A stretch of DNA of 64,000 bases from contig NZ_JAAOIW010000011.1 in the NCBI RefSeq assembly GCF_011440305.1, forward strand, positions 1-64,000, written 5' to 3'. Below are positions 17,261 through 26,341 of this stretch, piece by piece. This DNA comes from Paenibacillus agricola. GTDB taxonomy: Bacteria; Bacillota; Bacilli; Paenibacillales; NBRC-103111. A model generated the notes under the pieces. The model searched no databases, had not been told where the DNA came from, and saw nothing but the letters and a program-made list of their open reading frames with translations. Numbering within the stretch: position 1 is the first letter of the stretch; every line of letters starts with the position of its first letter. A program made the translations under genes and the position numbers.

Positions 17261-19183
17261 CTACCCCACGTTCCTAGTGACATATGCAGCTGGATTTACT
17301 GGATTACCATTATAATGGACCTCGAAATGAAGGTGGCGGCCAGTAACATCACCTGTTTGTCCCATCGTTCCTAAAACGGTTCCAGCTTTAACTTGTTGAC
17401 CTTTTGACACCTTAAGACTTCCAGCTTTCATATGAGCATATAGAGTTTCTAGACCACCGCCATGGTCTATAACCACTTTATACCCGTATCCATCAGAAGC
17501 ATCACCAGCTAATATAACAATGCCATCCATAGCTGCAATGTTAGGAAATTCTCTTGTGTCTGAATTGGCAGGTGCAATGTCCATGCCTTTATGTTGTTTT
17601 AGCACTCCATTTGTTGGATTAACTCTCATACCAAAATTTGACGTTATGATAGTAGCTGTCGTTGGCCATATCATTTGTCCAGGTAAAACTGGGGGCATAT
17701 CAACATATGATCCATCTTCTGAACCAACTAATGGGCCTCCCACTGAAATTCCGTAATTTCCATTGTAACCATATAGCATGAGTCGAGTAGGATCATTTTC
17801 TTGGATTCCTGCAGAAACCAATTCAACATCATCCGTATTTAAATTATATTTCATTAATACAGCATCAAATTTATTGAAATTAGGAATCCCACAATTCGCT
17901 AGTACCACCGTACTGCTCCCTGGTATATAGCCAACATCCTCCCAAGGAAGTCCCGTTTCCGGATTCTTTCCACCATCCTTATCGTATTGTAGCAAGTTAT
18001 AATCATGCATGAGGTTTTTCAAATTTGTGCTGTAATTTGGATTTGTTGCATAACCGGCTCTATGTATCTCATTCGCAAATTCGTAAGGGTTATTCATAGA
18101 AAGGGCTGCAGCATATCTTGAATTATCTAATAGAAATTTGGTATGGTCTGCAAAACCTGCAATTGCATTAGGGTAAGCTCTGAACTCTGCTAGAACTCTT
18201 TGGGTAATTCCATTTATCACTTCATTAGTCCACATCGATACAGTATTACCGGTCCAATTGTGCTTCTTAATACCAAAGAAATTAAAATACTTAGAAGCTA
18301 ACTCACTTGTTCCCCATCCCCCTTCCTCAACTGCCTGAGCCAGTGTCACACTTGCAGGGACTCCGCTCTTTCGAGATTCCTCTTGCGCGATTGGACCATA
18401 TTGCTTAAAAAAAGGATGGGTTTTTGTACCAATACCAGTTAATGAGGGAGCGGGTGAATAGCCTGTATTGGTATTAGAACATGAAAGAGCATTTCTTACC
18501 CAAGTTGTCGTTGTAATGTAGGTTGATGGATATGACTCTGTTTTAGTATTCTGGGAATAAGTAAACACTTCATCACGGTTCCAGGCGTGGGCCTCCACCA
18601 AGAGGCTGACGGTTGTACGATTCGTACTCGTATTTGAACGCGAATTCCCTTCCGAATCAGTATAGTTATTCACAATTGTTTGCGTATTAACAAAATTTTG
18701 ATATACCAGATCGGGCTTAAGTGCGTTTGCTACGGAGCTGGGATCGATATCTTCCGGATCTAATCCCAACTTTATTATTCGCATATTATCGATCATTTGT
18801 ACCACGATTAGCGGCGGTCGATATTCTTCCAAGGCTGATGTTTTAACGATTGCTGCATTATAAGCAGCTGTAAATCTTTGAATCGTTGCTGCATCATCCC
18901 CGCCAATCCATCGAACATATACGAGTGCTCCTCCAACAACAATGATCACAACAATGCAAATCAAAACAGGAATGCCAAAAAGAGCTACTAATGCTGCTAT
19001 GGCTTTGGCGATTAATTTTAGAAGTAGTTGAAAAAGTAATTTCGCAAGTTTTTTCAGCACCTCTTTTATTAATCTTTTTACCACCTGTTTTAATTTATCT
19101 TTGAAATGATTGCCGACACCACTTGCCACTTTCTGCATATTCCCTTGCGGAAATCCATTCATGCCATCCATATAGCCCTGCAT
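17261..19183 (-). CDS. Bifunctional wall hydrolase of the secretion system (glucosaminidase + M23 peptidase)
   Basis: 640 aa. Membrane segment at about 56-92 (LVALFGIPVLICIVVIIV). Central glucosaminidase/FlgJ-type domain (about 255-400, with GVPASVTLAQAVEEGGWG, where the Glu is the catalytic candidate, and FNFFGIK). C-terminal M23 endopeptidase with zinc ligands H531-x3-D535 (HKGMD) and H617-x-H619 (HLHFEV), plus H584. It would open both glycan strands and peptide bridges at the secretion channel, the role of CwlT-type VirB1 homologues. GGAGGTG lies 14 nt before the ATG with a CCCTGC/GCAGGG hairpin in between that includes the start codon, so translation may be structure-controlled. Confidence 0.9.
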   Translation of the reverse strand: MQGYMDGMNGFPQGNMQKVASGVGNHFKDKLKQVVKRLIKEVLKKLAKLLFQLLLKLIAKAIAALVALFGIPVLICIVVIIVVGGALVYVRWIGGDDAATIQRFTAAYNAAIVKTSALEEYRPPLIVVQMIDNMRIIKLGLDPEDIDPSSVANALKPDLVYQNFVNTQTIVNNYTDSEGNSRSNTSTNRTTVSLLVEAHAWNRDEVFTYSQNTKTESYPSTYITTTTWVRNALSCSNTNTGYSPAPSLTGIGTKTHPFFKQYGPIAQEESRKSGVPASVTLAQAVEEGGWGTSELASKYFNFFGIKKHNWTGNTVSMWTNEVINGITQRVLAEFRAYPNAIAGFADHTKFLLDNSRYAAALSMNNPYEFANEIHRAGYATNPNYSTNLKNLMHDYNLLQYDKDGGKNPETGLPWEDVGYIPGSSTVVLANCGIPNFNKFDAVLMKYNLNTDDVELVSAGIQENDPTRLMLYGYNGNYGISVGGPLVGSEDGSYVDMPPVLPGQMIWPTTATIITSNFGMRVNPTNGVLKQHKGMDIAPANSDTREFPNIAAMDGIVILAGDASDGYGYKVVIDHGGGLETLYAHMKAGSLKVSKGQQVKAGTVLGTMGQTGDVTGRHLHFEVHYNGNPVNPAAYVTRNVG

Positions 19184-19223
19184 TCAAGCAGGGTATTCAC
19201 CTCCTTCTCTAGGCATAATCGTT

Positions 19224-21434
19224 TTAGGTTGTTTGTCTAGGACTTGTTGATTTTGAATGAGAATGCATGGATGGATTGCTTAATGAAGAAATGTTAATAT
19301 TTCGCCTGCGAAGATCTACGCTATTAGCGGAGCGCCCTTTTTCTAAGTAATCATTTGGATTTACGGTTTTACCCTGATGCACCATCGATTGTCCCTCAGA
19401 ATCGAAGGTCATAGGCGGTACCTCTTCCAAAGTACCTGGACGAGTGTCCGATGCTTGCATCATTGGCTTGATAGAAAAAGGTTGGCCATGCTCTTTATGG
19501 GCTGTATACGGTTTAACAACAACCTGTCCTTTGTTTAGAGACGAATTACCCTTTCCGATATTTGACATTCTGATATATTGACCTTTTTCTTCGGACGCTA
19601 AGAAGCTACCATCTTGTGTCTCGACCGTATAAATTTTCTGATTAGGTTGGAAACTACCAGCCGATAGAGGCTTACCTGCATGTAATTTTTGGGCAAATCC
19701 CTCTCCTATTTCATAGCCACCTCTTCCTCCTACAATTTCACCTATAGCGCCGTACGCACGCTCAGCACCGGCACGACGCAGAGCAGGGTCGTTTTTCTCT
19801 GCAACCCCCCCTTTCATACCTTTAAAGGCTGAGCTTACAGCAGAAGTGACGACAGGTGCACTTTTAACGAAAGCTTTAGTTACAGGATCAGCATTTTGAT
19901 ATCTTTGGGAAGATTCTCCACTTTCTGAATTATTTTGATCACTGGATTCACCAAAATGTTCTTTCGTATTTCGCATCCAAGACTGCATTCCTTGACCGGC
20001 AGCCGCAATACCTGCCCCTCCCCGATAACCTACCGCTTCCCCTACAGCTGCACCCGCTTCCCCTAATACGAATTGTCCAGCGGGTCCAAGTCCAGTACCC
20101 ATCGCTGCACCCGCAAAACGCATACTGCCTTTTCCTATACCACCCAAAATTGCCCCTCCGGTTCGTAAACGGGAAGCGAACGCGTTTGATGAAGGAGGAT
20201 TTGATCCTCCAGGGCTTTTCGAAGAACCTCCACCCATACCTACCATGCCACCCACTTGCGACATGACAGATTGGCCACCTCCACCAGCCGAGGATCCTCG
20301 ACTTCCTGATTCTGCGCCGCCACCTTTACTAGCAGAAGCACTGTTTTTTACGGTGGAAAATCCACCCATAACATCTTGAGCAGCTTTTCCCATGTGAAGG
20401 AAAGCACCCATCCCAGCAGCTGTTCCAATCATGGCAAGTTTTGATCCCGTTTGACTCGTTGCTCCGAAAATAAAACGTACAGATTCAGATATAGGAATAA
20501 ATAATGCCATGGCAACTGTTACGTGGAACCAGCCAAGATTCGTATCAAATAAATTGAAAAAGAGCCAAAATAGACCTGCATGTATAGCTTGTGCAACGAT
20601 CTGCGACCACAATTCTTTAAAAGCAGCCATAGTGATCCCCTGAAGCATTGGGTAAAACATCATCGCAATCCAAAATGGAGCCAGGACAAGCAACAGTGAT
20701 ATGACTAAAAACCGCTGTAAATAAAACACCTCCCACCAAATCGCTACACCACGCGTTGCAAATGATACGATTAATTTCCCTAAGCCGCTCTGTTCTGTAG
20801 CGAAATCCCGAAGTACGATCCGATCGCCTTCGGGTATTCTGGAAGTCATAGATCCATTTAAATCAGGACCATAAGAAGACAGATCAATGGGTTGCTTAAT
20901 GTCTTGATAAATTAAACTTACGATCATGCTATTTCCTTTGAACAGGGTACCTGAAATAGTAAAGAAATTTCCAACCAGAATGATTCCAACCATACATTTG
21001 ATCAGTGTCTCTGTTGTTTCAATTTTTAGAGTTGATGAAAGAGGAGTCATCGAATATAGCATCCCAGCTTTAATCACTGCAGCCGTAACGATAAATGCCA
21101 TGGCAATAGAAAATAGAGCAAAGCCCCTGCGAATGACATGGTTATAATTGGCTTCTGTATACATCCCAAGTTTTTTATTCTCACATCCGACCTCATCTTT
21201 AAAGCACGATTGATAAAACACATGGTCACCAGGATCATGGATGCCTCCAAATACAGACAAGATTTTATCAAGCACCCATAGAATAGGTTTCGCATACCAA
21301 GGATCCGTTTCCAAGTAATGATGCTGATACATACCGGTGAGCGGACCTGCCATTACTGTCGTAGGAGGAATTAGTACTCCTCCCAGAAAAACAATAAGGA
21401 GAAGTACGAAAATTAACTTCCTGTTTGCTATCAT
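19224..21434 (-). CDS. VirB6/TrbL-like polytopic conjugation protein
   Basis: 736 aa. Signal-like first helix (about 8-28), then at least six membrane helices up to about residue 330 (for example FALFSIAMAFIVTAAVIKAG, FLVISLLLVLAPFWIAMMF, VTVAMALFIPISESV). A long Gly/Ser/Ala-rich cytoplasmic or extracellular tail (about 350-736) follows. This plan matches VirB6/TrbL proteins, the inner-membrane channel of type IV secretion. Its ATG overlaps the VirB4 stop (ATGA), showing translational coupling. Confidence 0.8.
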   Translation of the reverse strand: MIANRKLIFVLLLIVFLGGVLIPPTTVMAGPLTGMYQHHYLETDPWYAKPILWVLDKILSVFGGIHDPGDHVFYQSCFKDEVGCENKKLGMYTEANYNHVIRRGFALFSIAMAFIVTAAVIKAGMLYSMTPLSSTLKIETTETLIKCMVGIILVGNFFTISGTLFKGNSMIVSLIYQDIKQPIDLSSYGPDLNGSMTSRIPEGDRIVLRDFATEQSGLGKLIVSFATRGVAIWWEVFYLQRFLVISLLLVLAPFWIAMMFYPMLQGITMAAFKELWSQIVAQAIHAGLFWLFFNLFDTNLGWFHVTVAMALFIPISESVRFIFGATSQTGSKLAMIGTAAGMGAFLHMGKAAQDVMGGFSTVKNSASASKGGGAESGSRGSSAGGGGQSVMSQVGGMVGMGGGSSKSPGGSNPPSSNAFASRLRTGGAILGGIGKGSMRFAGAAMGTGLGPAGQFVLGEAGAAVGEAVGYRGGAGIAAAGQGMQSWMRNTKEHFGESSDQNNSESGESSQRYQNADPVTKAFVKSAPVVTSAVSSAFKGMKGGVAEKNDPALRRAGAERAYGAIGEIVGGRGGYEIGEGFAQKLHAGKPLSAGSFQPNQKIYTVETQDGSFLASEEKGQYIRMSNIGKGNSSLNKGQVVVKPYTAHKEHGQPFSIKPMMQASDTRPGTLEEVPPMTFDSEGQSMVHQGKTVNPNDYLEKGRSANSVDLRRRNINISSLSNPSMHSHSKSTSPRQTT

Positions 21435-23554
21435 ATTTCTACACCACCTGAATCTAAATTACCGTCTATATCCATATCCGGTAAAAGCCCGTGCTTTTGA
21501 AGATAATCCGGATCTGTATCAATAAATTTACGCATTTCATCGGAAACAGTAACCTTGATGTATGCTGAACTCCCTCCGACCCGCAAAATACCTTCACCTT
21601 TACTATCATCTTTTGACGATTCTGGGGGTCTCCGGCAAATAATATCCAGTTCACCCTCTGAGAAGTTGAAAATAGATTTTAGTGTGTGTTTTTCTTCTGA
21701 AGAAATTTGTCCTAATCTCAGGAATAAAGCTGATGTTGCGTTCTTAACGACAGCAATACCATTGGGATCGTCGAGGAAAGGCATAAGATCCTGTGTGATA
21801 ATATCGATCCCCGCGTTATACTTACGGCTCCGCCTCCCCATGTCTTCCACGAATTCCATTCCCCCGGGTATCCTTTTTTGACGCCAAGCCTCTTCGAGCT
21901 TCAAACGTTTGCGGTGTTTTCTTAAAGATGGACGCTTAATAAAATATTCCCAACCCAGGGTAGTAATCACGTAATTCATGAGATCATATATGTCGCTTCC
22001 TTCAATTGGCTTAATATTAAAATTGATCCAACAAACCTCATCCAACATATTGTCGACGGGTTTTCCGTCTCCGAAGTTGTTTTGCCCGTCCAGGAGTTTG
22101 CCATCAGGATAATCATTAAGAAAACCACGCAAGACCTTAAGCAAACGATTTGCAAATTCATCTGATAAAGCCTCATACGTTAATAATTCATAATTCGGAT
22201 TAATAGTGCAGTTTCTCATTATCCGTTTGTAAATATCTTTCAAAGTAATTTCTTGCTTTCTCTTTTTACGATAGTCAATCCCGCCTGATTCAAGCTTAAA
22301 AGCCATTTTCTCATCTTCATAAAGCGTCTCTGGATTTTCAGTAATTCCGAAATCACTAAAAACATCAACAATTGCCTTTTTAACAATCGATTTTTCTTCA
22401 GATGAAAGTCCCCCAGCCAACTTGTCATAGAACTTCAATAGTTGCCCGATTTTAGAGCCAATGGGTACGATGACTTTATTAACACGCCGGCCATTAGCCA
22501 ATGTGATTTCCACTTCTTCTTCTGTAATCGCACAGACATTAATACATACGGTACTTCCTTCGCGGATCTCTACCTCTCTACCACCCATAAGACGGCAAAT
22601 AGGTCCGTTTTCACCATCAGGGTCAATGGAGAATATCCGGTAACCTAAGAGAACCTGAGTAGCAGTAATGTGCTTACTACTAAAACTTTTTCCAGAACCA
22701 GAAGCACCCACTATTAGCGATGTGTAAGAGTCTAGGTATGGGGCAAAAACATTAAGAAATTCCATCGTGTATACATGCTTATTGACGCCAAGGGGAACGC
22801 CACCTGTGAAGGGAATCTTGCTGGAATAGAACGGTGATGCTGCTACTAGCGCAGATCTATCAAAAAACCTACGGTCACCCCTTTCATTTAACCGATTATT
22901 GCCAGTTGGCAAGGTTGATAGCCAGCCATCCCTCTGTCGGTCATACAAAACTCGAAGATTATGATCCATGCCTATCAAATCGTCTTGTATAATCATCCCT
23001 ATATTGTCGAGAGTCTTTTCATCTGGCGCATAAACGGTTGCTACACATGAGCCCAGAAAACCATCATTATAGCCATCGGATATTTCTTCTAGCAATCTTC
23101 TCGCTTGCTGCATCGATTTCTCGGCGTCAGCAGCTTCTAGATCGTTGCCGCTTTTTAACATGTTTACGAGACGAGCTCCTTCATCTGTAGCTGCAGACTT
23201 ATAAATTCGTACAGCCTGGCTCTTTGTAAGCTTAGTAATGTAAAATGTGACATTAACTGCGCCAGCACGATACAGCGTATCTAAAGATCCTGTCGTAAGA
23301 TTTGTGGGGCCAAATTCTAGTAGAAATGAGCGGAATGGATATTCACCTACTGAACCTTCGCTTTGATAACCAATATCACGAATATTTGCCGGAATTTCAT
23401 GTCCATTTAATCGAATAAGATCAAAAAACGAAGATTTCTTTACATCAAATCTCTCATCTGCATTATCTATTTTTTTATCCTGTTCTTGTGTATCTTGTTG
23501 TTCATTCTTCTTCTTAGTGGACCACTTGAACTTGAATGGAAGCTTAAATTTCAT
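21431..23554 (-). CDS. VirB4-type secretion ATPase
   Basis: 707 aa. Walker A GASGSGKS at residues 283-290, then a strand FSIDPDGENGPICRLMGG typical of VirB4/TraE. The C-terminal region has WINFNIKPIEG (Walker-B-like region), KLEEAWRQKR and DIITQDLMPFLDD (compare the usual sTQ motif). It powers substrate transfer and pilus assembly. The N-terminal domain seen in single-chain VirB4 proteins is shortened; the upstream gene supplies a similar segment. Overlaps both neighbours by 4 bp. Confidence 0.9.
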   Translation of the reverse strand: MKFKLPFKFKWSTKKKNEQQDTQEQDKKIDNADERFDVKKSSFFDLIRLNGHEIPANIRDIGYQSEGSVGEYPFRSFLLEFGPTNLTTGSLDTLYRAGAVNVTFYITKLTKSQAVRIYKSAATDEGARLVNMLKSGNDLEAADAEKSMQQARRLLEEISDGYNDGFLGSCVATVYAPDEKTLDNIGMIIQDDLIGMDHNLRVLYDRQRDGWLSTLPTGNNRLNERGDRRFFDRSALVAASPFYSSKIPFTGGVPLGVNKHVYTMEFLNVFAPYLDSYTSLIVGASGSGKSFSSKHITATQVLLGYRIFSIDPDGENGPICRLMGGREVEIREGSTVCINVCAITEEEVEITLANGRRVNKVIVPIGSKIGQLLKFYDKLAGGLSSEEKSIVKKAIVDVFSDFGITENPETLYEDEKMAFKLESGGIDYRKKRKQEITLKDIYKRIMRNCTINPNYELLTYEALSDEFANRLLKVLRGFLNDYPDGKLLDGQNNFGDGKPVDNMLDEVCWINFNIKPIEGSDIYDLMNYVITTLGWEYFIKRPSLRKHRKRLKLEEAWRQKRIPGGMEFVEDMGRRSRKYNAGIDIITQDLMPFLDDPNGIAVVKNATSALFLRLGQISSEEKHTLKSIFNFSEGELDIICRRPPESSKDDSKGEGILRVGGSSAYIKVTVSDEMRKFIDTDPDYLQKHGLLPDMDIDGNLDSGGVEI

Positions 23555-24405
23555 TCTTCGTTCTCCTCTTCCTCAAGATAACGGTAAGAATCTCTTGAAT
23601 AATCACTTAGAGCAAATTGAGATAGCGTGTTTTCTCTTTCAAATAATCTACGAAAATTTTTAATGCTAGCTGTTTTCTTATGTGTGGCGAAATACAAAGC
23701 CTCATACAGTTGCCGCTGTTGGCAAACTTCCGAATATCCGCCCATTTTCCCATAATTGCTCATTATATTACTACCAAGGCGGCCAAACTCATTTCTTACC
23801 TTTATCAGGATGGATTCTTCATCCATATCTCCAATCAACTTCTCTGTATAATCCAACATAACAAGAAAATAACGAGCATAATCGTATTCTTCGACAGCCT
23901 TTTGCCATGTTTCCATAAAGGGAAAAAACATAGATTGAGCATAACGCTGAGCGATGGGGTCTAGATTCGGAAAATTGTCGTAATATAATTTCATCTGGTC
24001 GACTAATTCAATTGGGCGAGAATGTACATGAGGCGCAATTTTAACTTCACGACCCGGCCCCAACGAAAGGCTGGCTAAAAGATGCTCATATGCTCGATCT
24101 GTCTCTGCTTGCTCATCATAGGAACGAAGAGCGTAATTGATCGGTTCGCATCGAACGGAACCGACAAATTTTCGAACATCTTTATTATCAGAATGCAATT
24201 CAAAAAGATTTCCAAAAACTTGTTTTACTCCTATCAGATCATTGAAGGAACCTTTTATTTCTTTGACTTGAGTAGCAGCCTGCCGCTTGTTGCTATCCTT
24301 TTTTTTCCTTCCAGATAATCCAGGTATGATTGGCTTATTATTTAATCCACGATAGAGAAAGTAAACAACTAATCCAATTCCCAAATACATAATGATGTCC
24401 CACAT
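23551..24405 (-). CDS. TrsD-like / VirB4 N-domain-like protein
   Basis: 284 aa. One N-terminal membrane helix (about 4-20, IMYLGIGLVVYFLY) then a soluble domain with FELHSDNKDVRKFVGSVR and INYALRSYDEQ, which resembles the N-terminal domain of VirB4 proteins (the 'L-S-x-x-E-Q' stretch). This suggests the VirB4 function is split over two genes, as in TrsD/TrsE-type systems. It overlaps the VirB4 gene by 4 bp and follows the PrgI-like gene by 3 bp. Confidence 0.65.
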   Translation of the reverse strand: MWDIIMYLGIGLVVYFLYRGLNNKPIIPGLSGRKKKDSNKRQAATQVKEIKGSFNDLIGVKQVFGNLFELHSDNKDVRKFVGSVRCEPINYALRSYDEQAETDRAYEHLLASLSLGPGREVKIAPHVHSRPIELVDQMKLYYDNFPNLDPIAQRYAQSMFFPFMETWQKAVEEYDYARYFLVMLDYTEKLIGDMDEESILIKVRNEFGRLGSNIMSNYGKMGGYSEVCQQRQLYEALYFATHKKTASIKNFRRLFERENTLSQFALSDYSRDSYRYLEEEENEE

Positions 24406-24408
24406 TTT

Positions 24409-24735
24409 TTATCCTCTCCAAACTCCACTCTGCGATTTTTTGTGTCTAAGTTTATACCATAAATGCCGATCCATGTAATGCCCGGTTAACGGACTTTTGA
24501 TCATTGCAAAATAAAGAAAAGGTAAGGATAGTGGGATGCACATCACCATAAAAATGATATTAATGATGAAGTCCAATGAATCCACATATGCAAATTGGCA
24601 AGATTGAATAAGTGTCAATAGAGCTCCTCCAAAATAGGCTGTTTGTCGCCATGAAAAACTCCAGTCATACAGTTTAATCGGTCTTCGTTCTTTTTCAGTA
24701 TCAAATGGCATTATTGCTCTCACTGTAGTTGTCAC
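24409..24735 (-). CDS. PrgI/VirB3-like membrane protein
   Basis: 108 aa with two closely spaced membrane helices (about 30-48 and 53-75) and basic flanks ending in YKLRHKKSQSGVWRG. Size, two-helix hairpin and position directly ahead of the VirB4 genes match PrgI/TcpE/VirB3 proteins of Gram-positive conjugation systems, which recruit VirB4 to the membrane. Confidence 0.7.
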   Translation of the reverse strand: MTTTVRAIMPFDTEKERRPIKLYDWSFSWRQTAYFGGALLTLIQSCQFAYVDSLDFIINIIFMVMCIPLSLPFLYFAMIKSPLTGHYMDRHLWYKLRHKKSQSGVWRG

Positions 24736-24747
24736 CCCTCATTTATT

Positions 24748-24777
24748 AAAGACCTCTACAAGTGGTAGAGGTCTTTT
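24748..24777 (-). terminator. Intra-operon terminator after the pilin gene
   Basis: 12-bp stem AAAGACCTCTAC / GTAGAGGTCTTT between the pilin stop and the PrgI-like start. Such partial terminators commonly set high pilin against low assembly-protein expression. Confidence 0.7.
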
Positions 24778-24787
24778 AACAAAAAAA

Positions 24788-25186
24788 TTATGTTGCTGCT
24801 TTCGCAATAAAGTAATCTGCAAGGGAAGGTGCTTTCGCAATGATAATGATTCCAACAATTGCAGCTAACATGGCTCCAGTACCTTTTGCCCGATTTTGTG
24901 CATTACCTAAAGATACTGAAAACATAATGGCTCCAATAACGGCACCTGCAACAGCAATTACAGCTCCAATAATCCTAAGAACCAAAATCCATTCTTTAAG
25001 CGTTGTTGTGATTTCCGTTACTTGCCCTGTACCTCCGGTACCTACTGTTGCACCGGTCTTAAAATCAGTTACTGCATGAACCTGATCAACGCCCACAAAA
25101 GCACCAAGCGACAGAAATGAAAACATCATTGCCAGCACCAAAAAATAAGAAGTACCCTCTTTAAAAAACCTTTTAAATTTAACCAT
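24788..25186 (-). CDS. VirB2/TrbC-like pilin
   Basis: 132 aa from the ATG at 25186 (GGAGGG 9 nt upstream). A long signal sequence with AMMFSFLSLGAFVGV and cleavage after VHA (near residue 38) is followed by two hydrophobic helices with a Gly/Ala pattern (IIGAVIAVAGAVIGAIMF and AAIVGIIIIAKAP), the plan of VirB2/TrbC pilins. First structural gene of the secretion operon. Its start codon is overlapped by the end of a 17-codon leader ORF, so pilin translation is probably coupled to that leader. Confidence 0.75.
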   Translation of the reverse strand: MVKFKRFFKEGTSYFLVLAMMFSFLSLGAFVGVDQVHAVTDFKTGATVGTGGTGQVTEITTTLKEWILVLRIIGAVIAVAGAVIGAIMFSVSLGNAQNRAKGTGAMLAAIVGIIIIAKAPSLADYFIAKAAT

Positions 25187-25232
25187 TCGCCGCAGCCCTC
25201 CAAATATAATTTTTGTTAATGAGCGGAAACAT
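25179..25232 (-). CDS. 17-aa leader peptide coupled to the pilin gene
   Basis: ATG at 25232 directly after a near-perfect AGGAGGTG (25236-25243). It encodes MFPLINKNYIWRAAANG and stops at TAA overlapping the first codons of the pilin (AATGGTTAAA). It lies immediately downstream of leader attenuator B. No amino-acid bias typical of classical attenuation peptides is apparent. Confidence 0.5.
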   Translation of the reverse strand: MFPLINKNYIWRAAANG

Positions 25233-25246
25233 CTGCACCTCCTCGC

Positions 25247-25339
25247 AAAAAAAGACGCAAAACTAAACCCATAAGGTTTAGTTTTGCGTCTTCCGCTCTT
25301 ATTTATGATTGATATTGAACAAAAAAAATGCCCATTCAA
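25247..25339 (-). promoter_or_regulatory. Promoter plus leader attenuator B (secretion operon)
   Basis: A weak promoter TTGAAT-17 bp-AATATC (25334-25339, 25311-25316) is followed by GAGCGGAAGACGC (25286-25298) and a long terminator: GACGCAAAACTAAACC pairs with GGTTTAGTTTTGCGTC and runs into seven U (25247-25290). Everything downstream, the whole secretion operon, requires read-through. Confidence 0.7.
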
Positions 25340-25505
25340 TATTTGGTTCTACCTCTTATTTTAGCGAATCTTGTTATATCTGGCAACAATGAATTATCGT
25401 AAAGCAATATTAGGATTATATTATGATATTGAACTATTTTATGGAAACCTATATAATGGTCATAAACTAATGTGGGATTAGTTAATTCAACGAAGGAAGG
25501 TGTTT

Positions 25506-26135
25506 ATGATGTTAGATCCAATTATTGAATTCATACAGTCACAATTAAATTATAAATCAGATATTCCTGTTATTTTAGTTTTTGCATCAATCATTTTTTA
25601 TGGCTTTATGATGTATGTTCCACGTGTTTGGCTAGTTATGTCAACAACAATTGCTATTTTGATTACTCTTTATTATCCGATTTATTTTATAAGCCCGGTA
25701 TTTTCAAAATTTTTAGCCGGCTTAGGCTTGATAGGGGAACACTGGCTAATCGATGAGAATGTGGTACGTAACATAGGAATCGGAATTTTCATTGGGATTA
25801 TTCTTACAAGTGCATTCCTATATATGTTTCTAGCTACGATTTGGGAATTGAATCAACGAAGGAACCCTATATATATGCTGAAATTAAAAAAAGAGCCATC
25901 ACATAAAAATTACATGATGGCAAAGTCATTAATTGTGGATCAATATTCAAAAACTGAACTAGCCTTTTTTTTAGATAGGCTAGATATGACCGATATAAAT
26001 TTTATTCAAAATAATTTGGCTGAAGAAACCGATATAAAAACCGCTATGGCTTGGGTATACATAGGTGTCCCGGTTCGGCGCGCTGTTACAAAAGTAAGAA
26101 TTGACTTGCAATATCTGAATCAGGCAGGTGCATAA
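25506..26135 (+). CDS. Membrane protein of unknown function, 209 aa
   Basis: ATG at 25506 just after GGAAGG. Four hydrophobic segments (about 18-36, 40-57, 60-80, 95-117) are followed by a cytoplasmic helical domain of about 85 residues ending in a basic stretch. Divergent from the secretion operon and sharing its upstream region. The family is not recognised; an immunity, exclusion or regulatory role is possible because of the divergent placement, but that is inference only. Confidence 0.6.
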   Translation: MMLDPIIEFIQSQLNYKSDIPVILVFASIIFYGFMMYVPRVWLVMSTTIAILITLYYPIYFISPVFSKFLAGLGLIGEHWLIDENVVRNIGIGIFIGIILTSAFLYMFLATIWELNQRRNPIYMLKLKKEPSHKNYMMAKSLIVDQYSKTELAFFLDRLDMTDINFIQNNLAEETDIKTAMAWVYIGVPVRRAVTKVRIDLQYLNQAGA

Positions 26136-26143
26136 ATGTGGTA

Positions 26144-26175
26144 AATACCCCTAAATTCAATTAGGGGTTATTTTT
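26144..26175 (+). terminator. Terminator of the 209-aa membrane protein gene
   Basis: Stem AATACCCCTAA / TTAGGGGTTATT followed by T-rich sequence. It overlaps the 3' end of the small minus-strand ORF at 26174. Confidence 0.75.
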
Positions 26176-26341
26176 ATTTCGATGTATTTAATACCCTTTC
26201 CACATCACACTTTGGTATTTTTATCAGTTCGCCTTTCTCGCTTCGACCCCAAATATTGCTGCCCATATTACCTAAGTATCTCATACTAATGATTTGCCCA
26301 TCATTCAAAATCACTGATACTGGATCATGAAGATTAATCAA
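26174..26341 (-). CDS. Small hypothetical protein, 55 aa
   Basis: TTG start at 26341, inside the last codons of the upstream gene (overlap 8 bp), with GGAG 12 nt before it. The product (for example VSVILNDGQIISMRYLGN, IWGRSEKGELIKIP) is beta-rich and looks like genuine coding sequence. Likely translationally coupled to the 273-aa gene. Family unknown. Confidence 0.45.
   Translation of the reverse strand: MINLHDPVSVILNDGQIISMRYLGNMGSNIWGRSEKGELIKIPKCDVERVLNTSK

Noticed and set aside
25247-25300. Possible c-di-GMP-I (GEMM) riboswitch because of GACGCAAAACTAAACC near the secretion operon
   Set aside because: The second stem, tetraloop and receptor of GEMM are missing and the sequence is used up by a simple terminator hairpin starting about 20 nt after the promoter.
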